Below are positions 1 through 7,625 of a stretch of DNA of 64,000 nucleotides, one piece after another. Numbering within the stretch: position 1 is the first letter of the stretch; each line of letters begins with the position of its first letter. The translations under genes were made by a program, and so were the position numbers. Source of the DNA: Chitinophagales bacterium (GTDB taxonomy: Bacteria; Bacteroidota; Bacteroidia; Chitinophagales; JADJOU01). The notes below the pieces were generated by a model. That model made no database searches. It saw only the letters and a list, made by a program, of their open reading frames with translations, and had not been told where the DNA came from. The DNA is taken from assembly GCA_030832185.1 (NCBI GenBank), contig JAURJQ010000003.1:124001-188000 (forward strand). Reading direction: 5' to 3'.

Positions 1-357
1 AGGAATGAATCTGCCTACAACAGCAGAATGGTCGAATGCTTTCGCAATTTCCCACGGCAGTCCTTTTTCTTTATGCTTTGTCTGAATATCTCTTGCGGTG
101 AAGTCTATACCTAGACCTAACTCTTCGAAATAATTCTCCGCATCTTCTTTTCGTATATTCTTGCCATTCTTCGCTACTTTCAACACAATTTCACATTCAT
201 AATGAATTTCATTCGAAAAATTCGGTAATTCCCATGGCTTGTCAGCTAAATGAACAGCTGTATTTGGTTTCATAAAAATTACCATATTCTCAGGCAATTG
301 ATTGCCCAATTCATGAATATGTTCTACATAATTTCTGCCAACGCAAAATATTTTCAT
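1..357 (-). CDS. FAH-family hydrolase, partial (C-terminus outside window)
   Basis: The minus-strand frame starts at ATG 357 and runs off the left edge, so only the first 119 residues are visible. They begin MKIFCVGRNY and carry the fumarylacetoacetate hydrolase family signatures: HYECEIV near residues 52-58, whose two Glu residues match the family metal ligands, GIDFTARDIQ, and GLPWEIAKAFDHSAVVG. The family cleaves C-C bonds of acylpyruvates or decarboxylates oxaloacetate using Mg2+ in the cytosol; the exact substrate cannot be read from this fragment. The likely relatives are the short YcgM-type acylpyruvases (about 200 residues), because the domain starts right at the N-terminus. No clear promoter was seen upstream. 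Confidence 0.85.
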   Translation of the reverse strand, partial: MKIFCVGRNYVEHIHELGNQLPENMVIFMKPNTAVHLADKPWELPNFSNEIHYECEIVLKVAKNGKNIRKEDAENYFEELGLGIDFTARDIQTKHKEKGLPWEIAKAFDHSAVVGRFIP

Positions 358-360
358 AAG

Positions 361-566
361 TTTTATTTTTATACCACAAATTAGTTAATTTAATGGTTTA
401 ATATTAGTTGAAAACAACTCTATGTGCATTAAAAGTTTATTAATGTACATAATAGCTAAGATATATCATTTTAAATGAAACATCTTGAAAACTAAACTTA
501 TTTTATGCTATGGCGAATCTTTGTTGTATTGAGATTCAAATAAATAGTTTGGACGCGATGTATAAA
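361..566. other. AT-rich intergenic stretch, nothing recognised
   Basis: This stretch separates the FAH-family gene from the small-RNA locus. I see no convincing reading frame, promoter pair or hairpin other than the small palindrome AGTTGAAAACAACT near 408-421. The short frame crossing 510-710 is treated as a shadow of the RNA gene. Confidence 0.4.
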
Positions 567-768
567 TTAAAAAAGCCATATAGTTGGGCTATGATCAACC
601 CGAGTATACAAGATTTAGGTCGCTTAGTTAGGTACGCTGTATATCTGACTGTAGTCTCTTATGAGAGTTCGGACAAGTCTCGAACCGTCAGCCCGCCATG
701 GCACCTTTAAGCTATTGACCCGTTTTGTGATTAATTTATAGAGATCAAGCGCGAATAATCTATATGGC
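567..768 (-). ncRNA. Candidate structured small RNA, about 200 nt, unknown family
   Basis: A minus-strand transcript from about 768 to 567 has its own promoter and a short T-tailed hairpin. It folds as a nested rod. In plus coordinates the helices are 717-720 with 618-621 (GGTC/GACC), 708-712 with 622-626 (GCTTA/TAAGC), 701-705 with 631-635 (GGTGC/GTACC) and 687-691 with 645-649 (CTGAC/GTCAG). The last helix encloses two hairpins, GTTCG/CGAAC (685-681 with 671-667) and TCTC/GAGA (666-663 with 658-655). One pair is G-U in the minus-strand RNA but A-C in the opposite strand, which supports the minus strand as the RNA. TGATC/GATCA may close the base of the rod. It does not show RNase P, tmRNA, SRP or tRNA signatures; a 6S-like RNA is possible from size and rod shape but unproven. 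Weak frames over it on both strands are not conserved-looking. Confidence 0.55.
569..590 (-). terminator. Candidate intrinsic terminator of the small RNA
   Basis: Read on the minus strand, AGCC (590-587) pairs with GGCT (577-574) around a 9-base loop and is followed directly by a run of T. The stem is only 4 bp, so it is weak alone. It lies at the expected distance from the promoter at 773-803. Confidence 0.4.
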
Positions 769-772
769 CAAT

Positions 773-803
773 GCAAAGATAAGTTAATCCTAGTTAATTT
801 CAA
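773..803 (-). promoter_or_regulatory. Bacteroidota-type promoter for the small RNA
   Basis: On the minus strand TTG (803-801) is followed after 19 bases by TATCTTTGC (781-773), a perfect match to the TAnnTTTGC -7 box with usual spacing. Transcription would start near 768 and run away from the VOC gene. No protein gene lies downstream within 400 bases on that strand, so the product is most likely RNA. Confidence 0.65.
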
Positions 804-813
804 TATTAATTGA

Positions 814-821
814 TAAATTTG
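814..821 (+). promoter_or_regulatory. Possible -7 box ahead of the VOC gene
   Basis: TAAATTTG lies 17 bases ahead of the ATG at 838 and fits TAnnTTTG, but no TTG was seen at the right distance upstream. It would form a divergent pair with the small-RNA promoter. Confidence 0.3.
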
Positions 822-837
822 TGTGTTAATTTTTTCT

Positions 838-1227
838 ATGTCAGGTAAAATAATAGGTTTAGGTGGTGTTTTCATAAAATCAAAAGATAAGGCTAAATTG
901 AATCAATGGTATCAAGACATTTTTGACGTTACAATGGAAGATTGGGGAACTACGTTTCAAATTTCACAAATAAATAATGAAGACGCTCAGGTCTTTGCAG
1001 TCTTCCCTGATAGTTCCAAGTATTTTAACGAAGATCAAAGTTATATGATCAATTGGATGGTAGATGATTTAGAACCTCAGAAGGAAAAGCTGAAATCTAA
1101 AAATATTCAAATATTAGGGTCTCAATCTTCTGAGTTTGGAAAATTTTCATGGATTAATGATCTTGATGGCAATAAACTAGAACTTTGGGAACCTCCTAAA
1201 ATTAAAACTAATAATACTATAATGTGA
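838..1227 (+). CDS. VOC (glyoxalase/bleomycin-resistance fold) family protein
   Basis: This 129-residue cytosolic protein begins MSGKIIGLGGVFIKSKD and ends with the VOC strand pattern FSWINDLDGNKLELWEPP, where the Glu of LELWEP corresponds to a metal ligand of this superfamily. VOC proteins include glyoxalase I, dioxygenases and antibiotic-binding proteins; nothing here fixes the substrate. I chose ATG 838 over an in-frame GTG at 823, because the VOC fold starts just after it. The gene overlaps the following glycosyltransferase gene by 4 bases, suggesting translational coupling at the head of a five-gene run. Confidence 0.8.
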   Translation: MSGKIIGLGGVFIKSKDKAKLNQWYQDIFDVTMEDWGTTFQISQINNEDAQVFAVFPDSSKYFNEDQSYMINWMVDDLEPQKEKLKSKNIQILGSQSSEFGKFSWINDLDGNKLELWEPPKIKTNNTIM

Positions 1228-2240
1228 AGCCATTTGCGATTGTTATACTTAACTGGAATGGCGTTTCATTTTTGAAACAATATTTACCGATCTTGATAAA
1301 TAAGACGCCTGACGAATTGGCTAATATTTACGTTATTGATAATGATTCTTACGATGATTCCGTACATTTTCTTAGGGAACATTATGCCAGTGTTGAACTC
1401 ATTCAAAATAAAAAAAATTTAGGATTTGCAGGTGGTTATAATGAAGGACTGAAAAATATTCAGGAGCCTATTTTATGTTTGATAAACTCAGATATCGAAG
1501 TCACAGATCATTGGTTAGAGCCCATTTTAAGCCACTTTAATAAACATGAAAATGTAGCGGCTATTCAACCTAAGATTTTAGATTTAAAAGATAAGAAAAA
1601 ATTTGAATATGCAGGTGGTAGTGGGGGGTTTTATGACCACTTCGGTTATGCTGTATGTCGAGGAAGGTACTTCGATAGTGTAGAACAAGACAAAGGTCAG
1701 TATGATGATATCGTAGATTTATTTTGGGCTAGCGGTTGTTGTATTTTTGTCAGAAATCAAATTTTTAAAGAGGTAGATGGCTTTGATTCAGATTATTTCG
1801 CGCATCAGGAGGAAATTGACCTCTGCTGGAGAATCAATAATTATGGATATGTTATTCGAGTCATACCAGAGTCTATTGTTTACCACTTTGGTGGCGGTAG
1901 TTTACCCTATGGCAGTTATTTTAAGTCTTACCTCAATTTTAGAAATAGTTTATTCAATCTATTCAAAAATTTGAAGAAGCGACATTTGGTCTATATTTTA
2001 CCAATTCGCATGGCTTTAGATGGGGTCGCAGCTATTCATTCTGTTCTAAAAACGAAAAGTTTACTTACTTTAAAATCGATACTTCATGCACATTTTTCGT
2101 TTTATCTCGCCATACCTCGTCTTATTCAGAAAAGATTGACAATCATGCACAAAGGGTATCCTAAGACGACTTTAAAGAAGTATATTCTTTTGGATTATTA
2201 TATTTATAAATGTAGATTTTTCAGTGAACTACTTCATTAA
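1224..2240 (+). CDS. Family 2 glycosyltransferase
   Basis: This 338-residue protein has a GT-A fold. It opens with KPFAIVILNWNG, the usual nucleotide-sugar-binding strand, then YVIDNDSYDDS, the central LINSDIEV (DxD-like acidic motif, about residue 90), and the ASGCCIFVRNQIF and QEEIDLCWR motifs of the rhamnosyltransferase/WcaE-like branch of GT2. It probably adds a sugar to a cell-surface glycan at the inner face of the cytoplasmic membrane; a weakly hydrophobic C-terminal stretch could bind the membrane. The start is GTG 1224, inside the stop of the VOC gene; no ATG precedes the conserved first strand. Donor and acceptor are unknown. Confidence 0.88.
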   Translation: MKPFAIVILNWNGVSFLKQYLPILINKTPDELANIYVIDNDSYDDSVHFLREHYASVELIQNKKNLGFAGGYNEGLKNIQEPILCLINSDIEVTDHWLEPILSHFNKHENVAAIQPKILDLKDKKKFEYAGGSGGFYDHFGYAVCRGRYFDSVEQDKGQYDDIVDLFWASGCCIFVRNQIFKEVDGFDSDYFAHQEEIDLCWRINNYGYVIRVIPESIVYHFGGGSLPYGSYFKSYLNFRNSLFNLFKNLKKRHLVYILPIRMALDGVAAIHSVLKTKSLLTLKSILHAHFSFYLAIPRLIQKRLTIMHKGYPKTTLKKYILLDYYIYKCRFFSELLH

Positions 2241-2250
2241 TAGTGTGAAT

Positions 2251-2802
2251 ATGGAGTTAAGTGTTAAAAAGACCATGTCAGAGCTTAATAGGATACTTAA
2301 TGAGCAATATGCCGAAGTGCATACGAATGGATTAGTTTTGATTTTAGATAATGTGCGAAGCGCATTTAATGTAGGCTCTATATTTAGAACAGGAGATGGC
2401 TTTGGTGTTTCTCATGTTTACCTCTGCGGTATTACCTGCCAAACTGGTAATAGAGAACTTCAAAAAACAGCATTGGGTGCGGAAATTTCAGTGCCATCTA
2501 CCTATAGCGAATCTACTTTGGAAGTAATTGACCGACTCAAACAAGAATCTTTTATTATACTCGCTCTCGAGCAAACAAAAGATAGTCATTCGCTTGGCAA
2601 CTACACCTTCACTTCACAGGGAAAGTATGCTTTAGTCCTAGGAAATGAAGTCGAGGGTGTATCTGACGAAGTATTGAAAACGTGCGATGATTGTATCGAA
2701 ATACCACAAATAGGATCTAAGCATTCGCTCAATGTAGCTAATGCCGCCTCTATAGTCTTATGGGAGTTTTATAAAAGTAGAGAAAATGCAAATACAATCT
2801 AG
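2251..2802 (+). CDS. TrmH/SpoU-family RNA 2'-O-methyltransferase
   Basis: This is a SPOUT-class methyltransferase using S-adenosylmethionine through a knotted C-terminal site. All three SpoU motifs are visible: NVRSAFNVGSIFRT, LVLGNEVEGVS and IPQIGSKHSLNVANAAS. The protein is short and lacks the L30e-like substrate domain of RlmB, so it resembles the small TrmH-like group that modifies tRNA or rRNA; the target nucleotide cannot be assigned. The frame is open from ATG 2224, which would overlap the glycosyltransferase by 17 bases. I prefer ATG 2251 because the extra nine residues look non-conserved. The stop lies 17 bases inside the next gene. Confidence 0.88.
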   Translation: MELSVKKTMSELNRILNEQYAEVHTNGLVLILDNVRSAFNVGSIFRTGDGFGVSHVYLCGITCQTGNRELQKTALGAEISVPSTYSESTLEVIDRLKQESFIILALEQTKDSHSLGNYTFTSQGKYALVLGNEVEGVSDEVLKTCDDCIEIPQIGSKHSLNVANAASIVLWEFYKSRENANTI

Positions 2803-3787
2803 TTATAAAAAGGTTTTAGCATACACGAACCAGCGTGAAGGGGAAATTAAACTAGGTCAGGTTCTGCCATGTCAAAGAGAAGCAATTTCTTTTTTAGATG
2901 ATTTATCTGGTATTTTGAATAAGCTATCAACCGATTATATAATTCTAGGTATATCAGAAGATATAGGTGTTAGAGCCAATTATGGACTAGCAGGGACTGC
3001 AAAGTCCTACGATACTTTTCTACGTTATTTTGTCAATATCCAAAAGAATAAGTTGATAGAGGAGAATCGAATCTTTCTGCTGGGGGAGATTTATTTAGAT
3101 GATCTACAAAATACTTCTGAGGATATAGATGATGTAGGATCATTGCGTGAACTATGCAATCAGATTGATGCTAGAGTATATCCTATCATTAAAGAAATAG
3201 TTAAACATGGTAAAATACCTATAATTATAGGTGGCGGACATAATAATTCTTATGGAAATATAAAAGGTTGCTCACTGGCACTCAATAGGCCAGTAGAAGT
3301 CCTAAATATAGACCCCCATGCAGATTTTAGAGCAGAGGAGGGAAGACATAGTGGTAATGGATTTCGCTATGCCTATAATCAATCCTACATGAATAAATAT
3401 GGAGTTTGGGGTCTGCATGAAAATTATAATAATCATACAATATTAGATAGTTTCACGAACGATAAAAATCTGTTTTATCAAAGTCTAGATTATATCTTAC
3501 GAACAAAAAATAGAGATTTTAAATCTTTCCTATCGCATTTTTCAGATGAGCTAGGTATAGAGCTAGACCTCGATTGTATTAAAAATATGCCATCTTCGGC
3601 TATGAGTCCAATTGGTTTTACGGAAGAAGAAGTATTAGAATTTCTTCTTCAAGTTTCAAGTAGTAAAAAAGTGCTCTACTACCATCTAGCAGAAGGAAGC
3701 CCTCAATCAGAAAACACCTATAAGGTTGGAAAATTTCTGACCTATGCTGTGACTACTATTCTAAGAAATTCTTTTAATAAAGGTTAG
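2786..3787 (+). CDS. Arginase/agmatinase/formiminoglutamase (ureohydrolase) family protein
   Basis: This 333-residue cytosolic enzyme has the ureohydrolase dinuclear manganese site: IIGGGHNNSYGN (His152), NIDPHADFR (Asp176, His178, Asp180) and ELDLD (Asp261, Asp263). Such enzymes hydrolyse a guanidino or formimino group, releasing urea or formamide. The long N-terminal part and the EGRHSGNGF motif resemble Bacteroidota formimidoylglutamase-like members of histidine degradation rather than true arginase, but no other histidine-utilisation gene is nearby. It overlaps the methyltransferase gene by 17 bases and is followed after 3 bases by a TPR gene, so cotranscription is likely. Confidence 0.87.
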   Translation: MQIQSSYKKVLAYTNQREGEIKLGQVLPCQREAISFLDDLSGILNKLSTDYIILGISEDIGVRANYGLAGTAKSYDTFLRYFVNIQKNKLIEENRIFLLGEIYLDDLQNTSEDIDDVGSLRELCNQIDARVYPIIKEIVKHGKIPIIIGGGHNNSYGNIKGCSLALNRPVEVLNIDPHADFRAEEGRHSGNGFRYAYNQSYMNKYGVWGLHENYNNHTILDSFTNDKNLFYQSLDYILRTKNRDFKSFLSHFSDELGIELDLDCIKNMPSSAMSPIGFTEEEVLEFLLQVSSSKKVLYYHLAEGSPQSENTYKVGKFLTYAVTTILRNSFNKG

Positions 3788-3790
3788 TAA

Positions 3791-4300
3791 ATGTTATATA
3801 CAATAGATATAAGTACACTTAGAGAAAAAATTATAGACAAAACACTCTATCATGATGAGCTCAAATTATATCTCAGAAGTATTAGTATTAAGGATAGTGA
3901 TTATGCTCACTATTGCTCCAGATTAGGCGATCTCTATCGCATAAACGGTGAATTGATTTTAGCTAAATTATATTTAAAAAACGCAGAAGAGGCTCTGAAA
4001 TATCAGCCCAACGAGCCACTTAGTTTTTTGACGGAGTTAAGGTTGGCTATAGTCTACCAATGGGAGCAAGACTATGAAGAATCTGAAAAATTATTCGATA
4101 GCTTGGAAGCTAAGGCAAAAGGAACTTTAGAAGGGCTCGTGTATCAGCATCGAGCTTTAATGGAGTATGAAAGAAACAATCTTTGGTTGGCTTTAAACTA
4201 TTTTGAAAAAGCACGCAGACTCAGACTAGATGATAAAGAACTTTTATCTTATATCGACATGGGTATTCATCGTGTGAAAATGTTATTAAAGTTAAAATAA
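3791..4300 (+). CDS. Small TPR-like protein
   Basis: This 169-residue protein has no signal peptide and is almost entirely helical. It shows tetratricopeptide-like pairs, for example YCSRLGDLYRINGELILAKL (about 38-57), LTELRLAIVYQWEQDYEESE (about 78-97) and LVYQHRALMEYERNNLWLAL. TPR arrays bind partner proteins; the partner is unknown. It is the last gene of the run starting at 838, lying 3 bases after the ureohydrolase gene, so it may help that enzyme or the methyltransferase. Confidence 0.65.
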   Translation: MLYTIDISTLREKIIDKTLYHDELKLYLRSISIKDSDYAHYCSRLGDLYRINGELILAKLYLKNAEEALKYQPNEPLSFLTELRLAIVYQWEQDYEESEKLFDSLEAKAKGTLEGLVYQHRALMEYERNNLWLALNYFEKARRLRLDDKELLSYIDMGIHRVKMLLKLK

Positions 4301-4350
4301 ATCTAACTGCTCTCATTTCGAATTTATATCGTATCTAAAAATAGTAAACT

Positions 4351-5061
4351 ATGTACAAAACTATCTTTTCATTTATTTGCTTGTTTACATCAAATATAAT
4401 TTTTACTCAAGTTTCAACTACTTCATCGCCACAGAGATTTATCGAAATGACTGGACGTTCTGAAATAGAAGTAGTGCCTGATGAAATATATGTTCAAATT
4501 TCTATTCATGAAAAAATTAAAAAATCAGATAATAGTGAAATTGAAGGCAAAGAGTTATTGATGAAACAAGCCTTAGTTTCGAAAGGTATAGATTTGAAAT
4601 ATCTTTCCCTAAAAGATGAGATTTCAGGATACCTAAATTCATGGAAGAAGACTGGTTCGATACTTAAGAAGAAAGATTTTATTCTTAAATTATCGGATGC
4701 AAAACTTATTGGAATTGTATTCCAAGAAATGGATAAACAAGAAATTGAAGATGTCAGTATTTATCAAATTAAATATTCTAAACATGATAGTCTCAAAAAA
4801 GAAATGAGAATGCAAGCCATCAAAGCTGCTAAAGATAAGATTGATTATTTATTACTAGCTATCTCAGAATCTAAAGATAAACTTTTAGAGGTTAAGGAAT
4901 TGACTAATGAAGATGAATCTTTATTGAATATAAATCAAGAAAGAGGTCTAAATAGATTCAATAATACACTAGACTTAGCTGGAGGCTTCGAATTAACAGA
5001 AACTCAATTCAAGAAGATAAAGATTTCGGCAATTATTTATTTGAAATATGGGCTAAAATAA
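4351..5061 (+). CDS. SIMPL (DUF541) domain protein, exported
   Basis: This 236-residue protein has an N-terminal signal peptide (hydrophobic 4-18, likely cleaved around FTQ-VST). It continues into a SIMPL domain: IEMTGRSEIEVVPDEIYVQI is the standard first strand, and a helical AIKAAKDKIDYLL segment follows in the second half. SIMPL proteins are periplasmic or membrane-associated, and their biochemical role is poorly defined; they are often linked to stress tolerance. The stop overlaps the convergent HxlR gene by 9 bases. Confidence 0.8.
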   Translation: MYKTIFSFICLFTSNIIFTQVSTTSSPQRFIEMTGRSEIEVVPDEIYVQISIHEKIKKSDNSEIEGKELLMKQALVSKGIDLKYLSLKDEISGYLNSWKKTGSILKKKDFILKLSDAKLIGIVFQEMDKQEIEDVSIYQIKYSKHDSLKKEMRMQAIKAAKDKIDYLLLAISESKDKLLEVKELTNEDESLLNINQERGLNRFNNTLDLAGGFELTETQFKKIKISAIIYLKYGLK

Positions 5062-5613
5062 CTCCAACTGAACTACTTTCTTTTCCTCAGTACTTTTTAT
5101 CGCCTTTATTTTCTTAACTTTTTCCGCCTTTTCTGAGATAGACTTATAAACAGGGTCATTAATTTTATTTAGAAAAACAGGGGCTGCTTCCACTATTTTC
5201 TTAGTGCTAGATTCTGTTTTTGGAAGTTCAAATTCTATTTTCATATCTTCTGCCATCCAGATATCTTCTACTTCACTTTCAGGTCTTTCTCCTTCATTGA
5301 GGAGATATGCAAAAGTCTCTCCAAAACGCTTGATATTCTCAATCAAAGGAAATAATTTGACACCATCATCTGTCAGGGAATACTCTACACGGGGCGGAAC
5401 CTCTCGATAGACCTCTTTTTCTACGATATTAAATTTCTCTAATATTCTTAATTCCTTGGTCAGCATCCTTGGAGTTATACCGCCAATATTTTGCTGTAAA
5501 TCTTTAAATCTCTGCGTATGCGAGAAGAGCTGATAGAGTATGAGAAGTCTCCATTTTCCGCCGAGAATCTCATTGTATATGCGTATGGGGTCTTTTACTG
5601 AATTATATTTCAC
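5053..5613 (-). CDS. HxlR-family winged-helix transcriptional regulator
   Basis: Residues 1-105 form the HxlR winged helix: ILGGKWRLLILYQLF (recognition of the family), FKDLQQNIGGITPRMLTKEL (helix-turn-helix) and VYREVPPRVEYSLTDDG (wing). HxlR proteins are dimeric DNA-binding regulators, often of detoxification genes. This one lacks the usual N-terminal cysteine redox sensor. It carries a lysine- and glutamate-rich tail of about 75 residues ending KKVVQLELF, which is unusual for a family typically near 110-120 residues. The start is GTG 5613. The target is unknown. Confidence 0.85.
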   Translation of the reverse strand: MKYNSVKDPIRIYNEILGGKWRLLILYQLFSHTQRFKDLQQNIGGITPRMLTKELRILEKFNIVEKEVYREVPPRVEYSLTDDGVKLFPLIENIKRFGETFAYLLNEGERPESEVEDIWMAEDMKIEFELPKTESSTKKIVEAAPVFLNKINDPVYKSISEKAEKVKKIKAIKSTEEKKVVQLELF

Positions 5614-5671
5614 CTGGATTTAAACTTTTACAAAACTTAAATACAAAGGAAACGAATTTTACAGATATTCT

Positions 5672-6535
5672 CTAGATTTCCTCAGCCAGACTAAATATTT
5701 GTTGATAAATTGAGGATAAGTGATTTTGCGTTTTAGTGTCAAAATTGCATTGGCTCAGGTGCTCTATCCAGCTTTCAGCTAATTTATGATTCGAACTCGG
5801 AAGAATAGACCTTAATTCTAAAGTCTCATCCTGCAACATTGCAAGTAGTTTCAAATCATCTAGGGTATAGATAAGGTCTTTTTCTCCTATGACCAGATAA
5901 TAAAGAATATCATCTTCTCTTACTAATTCACTGTGGCTGCAATAGCTTTGAGCATAGCATAGTACGAGCTTATCTGAGTATGGCAGGCCAAAAATGGGTA
6001 GCTCTATTCGCTCGGCTAAGAGGATAATTAATATACTTAGTGTATACTGTGAGATGATATGCTGGTATTTTACCTCTGTAACATCATAGTAACCTAAAAA
6101 TGAATTATCTATTATAAAGTTTTGCGTTATTTTATAATTGATTTCTTTCAATATAGCTTCTGAATTTCCTGCCTCAATTATAGTTTTATCAAGACGTTTC
6201 AATATCTGTGATAAATAAGTATCTAGATGTTGAGCAACATCATAAGGCTCTTTTTGAAATACAAAGGCTATTAAATGACCAAAAATTAACTCTAAACTTA
6301 AGAAATCTTTGCGAATCAGACCTTGAATAAGTGCGGTTTGATTCTCTTTAGTCAACTGATTATATAGCATTATCATTTCCATTTTCGATTTGAGATCTGT
6401 TTCTTTTTTTAGCTCTTGGAGGAACAATTCAAATGATACGGGCATGTCTTCATACAACGAGAATATGGCCATAGATTGCGTGTCTTTCTCTTGAAGTTGA
6501 CGATATATTTTTTTAAAATTTCTTAAATTGAGCAT
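5672..6535 (-). CDS. Divergent SirB1/transglutaminase-like protein
   Basis: This 287-residue protein has no signal peptide. The middle (about 130-200) follows the pattern of the SirB1 N-terminal (transglutaminase core 2) domain of Bacteroidota: an EINYKITQNF-like helix, a YYD element, then ILIILLAERIELPIFGLPYS where relatives have a run ending in a His-Phe motif. The expected His is not seen here (SDKLVLCYA instead), so it may be a catalytically inactive member. The first 110 residues are helical. The assignment rests on pattern similarity only; a hypothetical protein is the fallback. A -7 box lies just upstream. Confidence 0.5.
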   Translation of the reverse strand: MLNLRNFKKIYRQLQEKDTQSMAIFSLYEDMPVSFELFLQELKKETDLKSKMEMIMLYNQLTKENQTALIQGLIRKDFLSLELIFGHLIAFVFQKEPYDVAQHLDTYLSQILKRLDKTIIEAGNSEAILKEINYKITQNFIIDNSFLGYYDVTEVKYQHIISQYTLSILIILLAERIELPIFGLPYSDKLVLCYAQSYCSHSELVREDDILYYLVIGEKDLIYTLDDLKLLAMLQDETLELRSILPSSNHKLAESWIEHLSQCNFDTKTQNHLSSIYQQIFSLAEEI

Positions 6536-6549
6536 AGTTAAAATCTAAT

Positions 6550-6558
6550 GCAAAGCTA
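6550..6558 (-). promoter_or_regulatory. -7 promoter box of the SirB1-like gene
   Basis: On the minus strand this reads TAGCTTTGC, a perfect TAnnTTTGC. The predicted start of transcription would leave a leader of fewer than 10 bases before ATG 6535. No clear TTG was found at 19-21 bases. Confidence 0.45.
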
Positions 6559-6781
6559 GTTTTTATGAAAATAAACCTATACTAGGCTATTTACATTTTT
6601 ATCCACTTGTACCTAAATATATACAGACTATTACATTTTTACAAGTTTAAATTAAATAAAATCAATGTTTTAGCAGATATTATAATGCTTGGTTAATCTA
6701 AATTCGGTATCTTTATATTCGAATATTTAAGTTTAGAAATATTATTTTTGAAAAACTATCACTTAGATAATAAAATTTGTA

Positions 6782-6790
6782 TATCTTTGC
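6782..6790 (+). promoter_or_regulatory. -7 promoter box of the rpmB operon
   Basis: TATCTTTGC, a perfect match to the Bacteroidota -7 consensus, lies 18 bases ahead of the rpmB ATG. A well-spaced TTG was not identified; the nearest TTTG (6747-6750) is about 31 bases away. Confidence 0.55.
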
Positions 6791-6808
6791 ACCTCAATTT
6801 TTTGTTGT

Positions 6809-7051
6809 ATGAGTAGAATTTGTGATTTAACAGGGAAGAAACCATTAAGCGGACACTATGTTTCCCATTCTAATGTGAAAACTAAAAGGAAGTTTTATCC
6901 TAACCTTCATTTGAAGAAATTTTTTGTTCCAGAGCTAGAGCAGTGGATACAGCTAAAAATATGTAATGCAGCCTTAAGAACAATAGACAAAAAAGGAATT
7001 TATCAATACCTGAAGGAACTAGAGACAAAAGGTGATATCAATATAAAATAA
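6809..7051 (+). CDS. rpmB: 50S ribosomal protein L28
   Basis: This 80-residue protein begins MSRICDLTGKKPLSGHYVSHS and continues with NVKTKRKFYPNLH, the L28 signature. It is basic and of normal length for Bacteroidota L28. It belongs to the large ribosomal subunit. It heads a three-gene run with rpmG and a DUF4295 gene, an order typical of the phylum. A leader of about 15 bases from the -7 box suggests a near-leaderless or short-leader mRNA. Confidence 0.97.
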   Translation: MSRICDLTGKKPLSGHYVSHSNVKTKRKFYPNLHLKKFFVPELEQWIQLKICNAALRTIDKKGIYQYLKELETKGDINIK

Positions 7052-7106
7052 ATTACTTTGAAATAGTAAAACTATATTCTAAGTATAAAACTAAATACAA
7101 AAAGAA

Positions 7107-7295
7107 ATGGCAAAAAAGGCGAAAGGTAATAGAATTCAAGTGATACTAGAGTGCACAGAGCACAAAGAATCTGGTCAACCAGGAGTATCCAGATATATCA
7201 CTACAAAAAATAGAAAGAATACTCCAGATAGAATAGAGTTGAAGAAATTCAATTCTATTCTGAAGAAGTACACAGCTCATAAAGAAATTAAATAA
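7107..7295 (+). CDS. rpmG: 50S ribosomal protein L33
   Basis: This 62-residue basic protein begins [20 protein letters not shown] and contains the L33 core [20 protein letters not shown]. The position of paired cysteines found in zinc-binding L33 is mostly lost (a single Cys in LECTEH), so this looks like the zinc-independent form. It lies between rpmB and the DUF4295 gene and is transcribed with them. Confidence 0.97.
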   Translation: MAKKAKGNRIQVILECTEHKESGQPGVSRYITTKNRKNTPDRIELKKFNSILKKYTAHKEIK

Positions 7296-7303
7296 GTTAA
7301 AAA

Positions 7304-7477
7304 ATGGCAAAGGTATCAAAGAATGCGAAGACTAATCGTCAAGCACAAGAAGGATCAAAAGATTATGTAAAAGTAATTATGAGCGCTAAGTCTCCAAAGA
7401 CAGGTGCATATCAGTTTAGAGAAAAAATCGTACACAAAGATTTAGTAAAAGATTTCGTAGCTGGAAAAAGCAAGTAA
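7304..7477 (+). CDS. DUF4295 family small basic protein
   Basis: This 57-residue frame starts at ATG 7304, 8 bases after rpmG, and reads MAKVSKNAKTNRQAQEG at the N-terminus and DLVKDFVAGKSK at the C-terminus. It matches the tiny basic DUF4295 family that follows rpmB-rpmG in Bacteroidota genomes. The family is thought to be ribosome-associated from its conserved place, size and charge, but that is inference. A strong terminator follows, closing the ribosomal operon before ftsY. Confidence 0.9.
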   Translation: MAKVSKNAKTNRQAQEGSKDYVKVIMSAKSPKTGAYQFREKIVHKDLVKDFVAGKSK

Positions 7478-7504
7478 ATGCGCAGTCTAATCTATTAATT
7501 AATA

Positions 7505-7532
7505 AGGCTTCACACTATGTGAGGCCTTTTTT
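7505..7532 (+). terminator. Intrinsic terminator after the rpmB operon
   Basis: AGGCTTCAC (7505-7513) pairs with GTGAGGCCT (7519-7527) with one G-U pair and a 5-base loop, followed by a T run to 7532. Confidence 0.85.
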
Positions 7533-7625
7533 ATGCAGACACCGCCCAAATACAATATCTTAGCACTATATTTACATTCAAAATTAGATTTAGATAAAAA
7601 ACTTATAACTTAAAACTACCTATTC

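Noticed and set aside
610-720. tRNA or tmRNA, from the GGTTCGA-like T-loop word on the minus strand
   Set aside because: No acceptor stem, anticodon arm or CCA end could be arranged; the helices form a rod with two terminal hairpins instead.
510-875. Two short frames (plus 510-710 and minus 624-875) as proteins
   Set aside because: They overlap the structured RNA region, have no recognisable motifs, and the minus one starts upstream of the RNA promoter inside the VOC gene.
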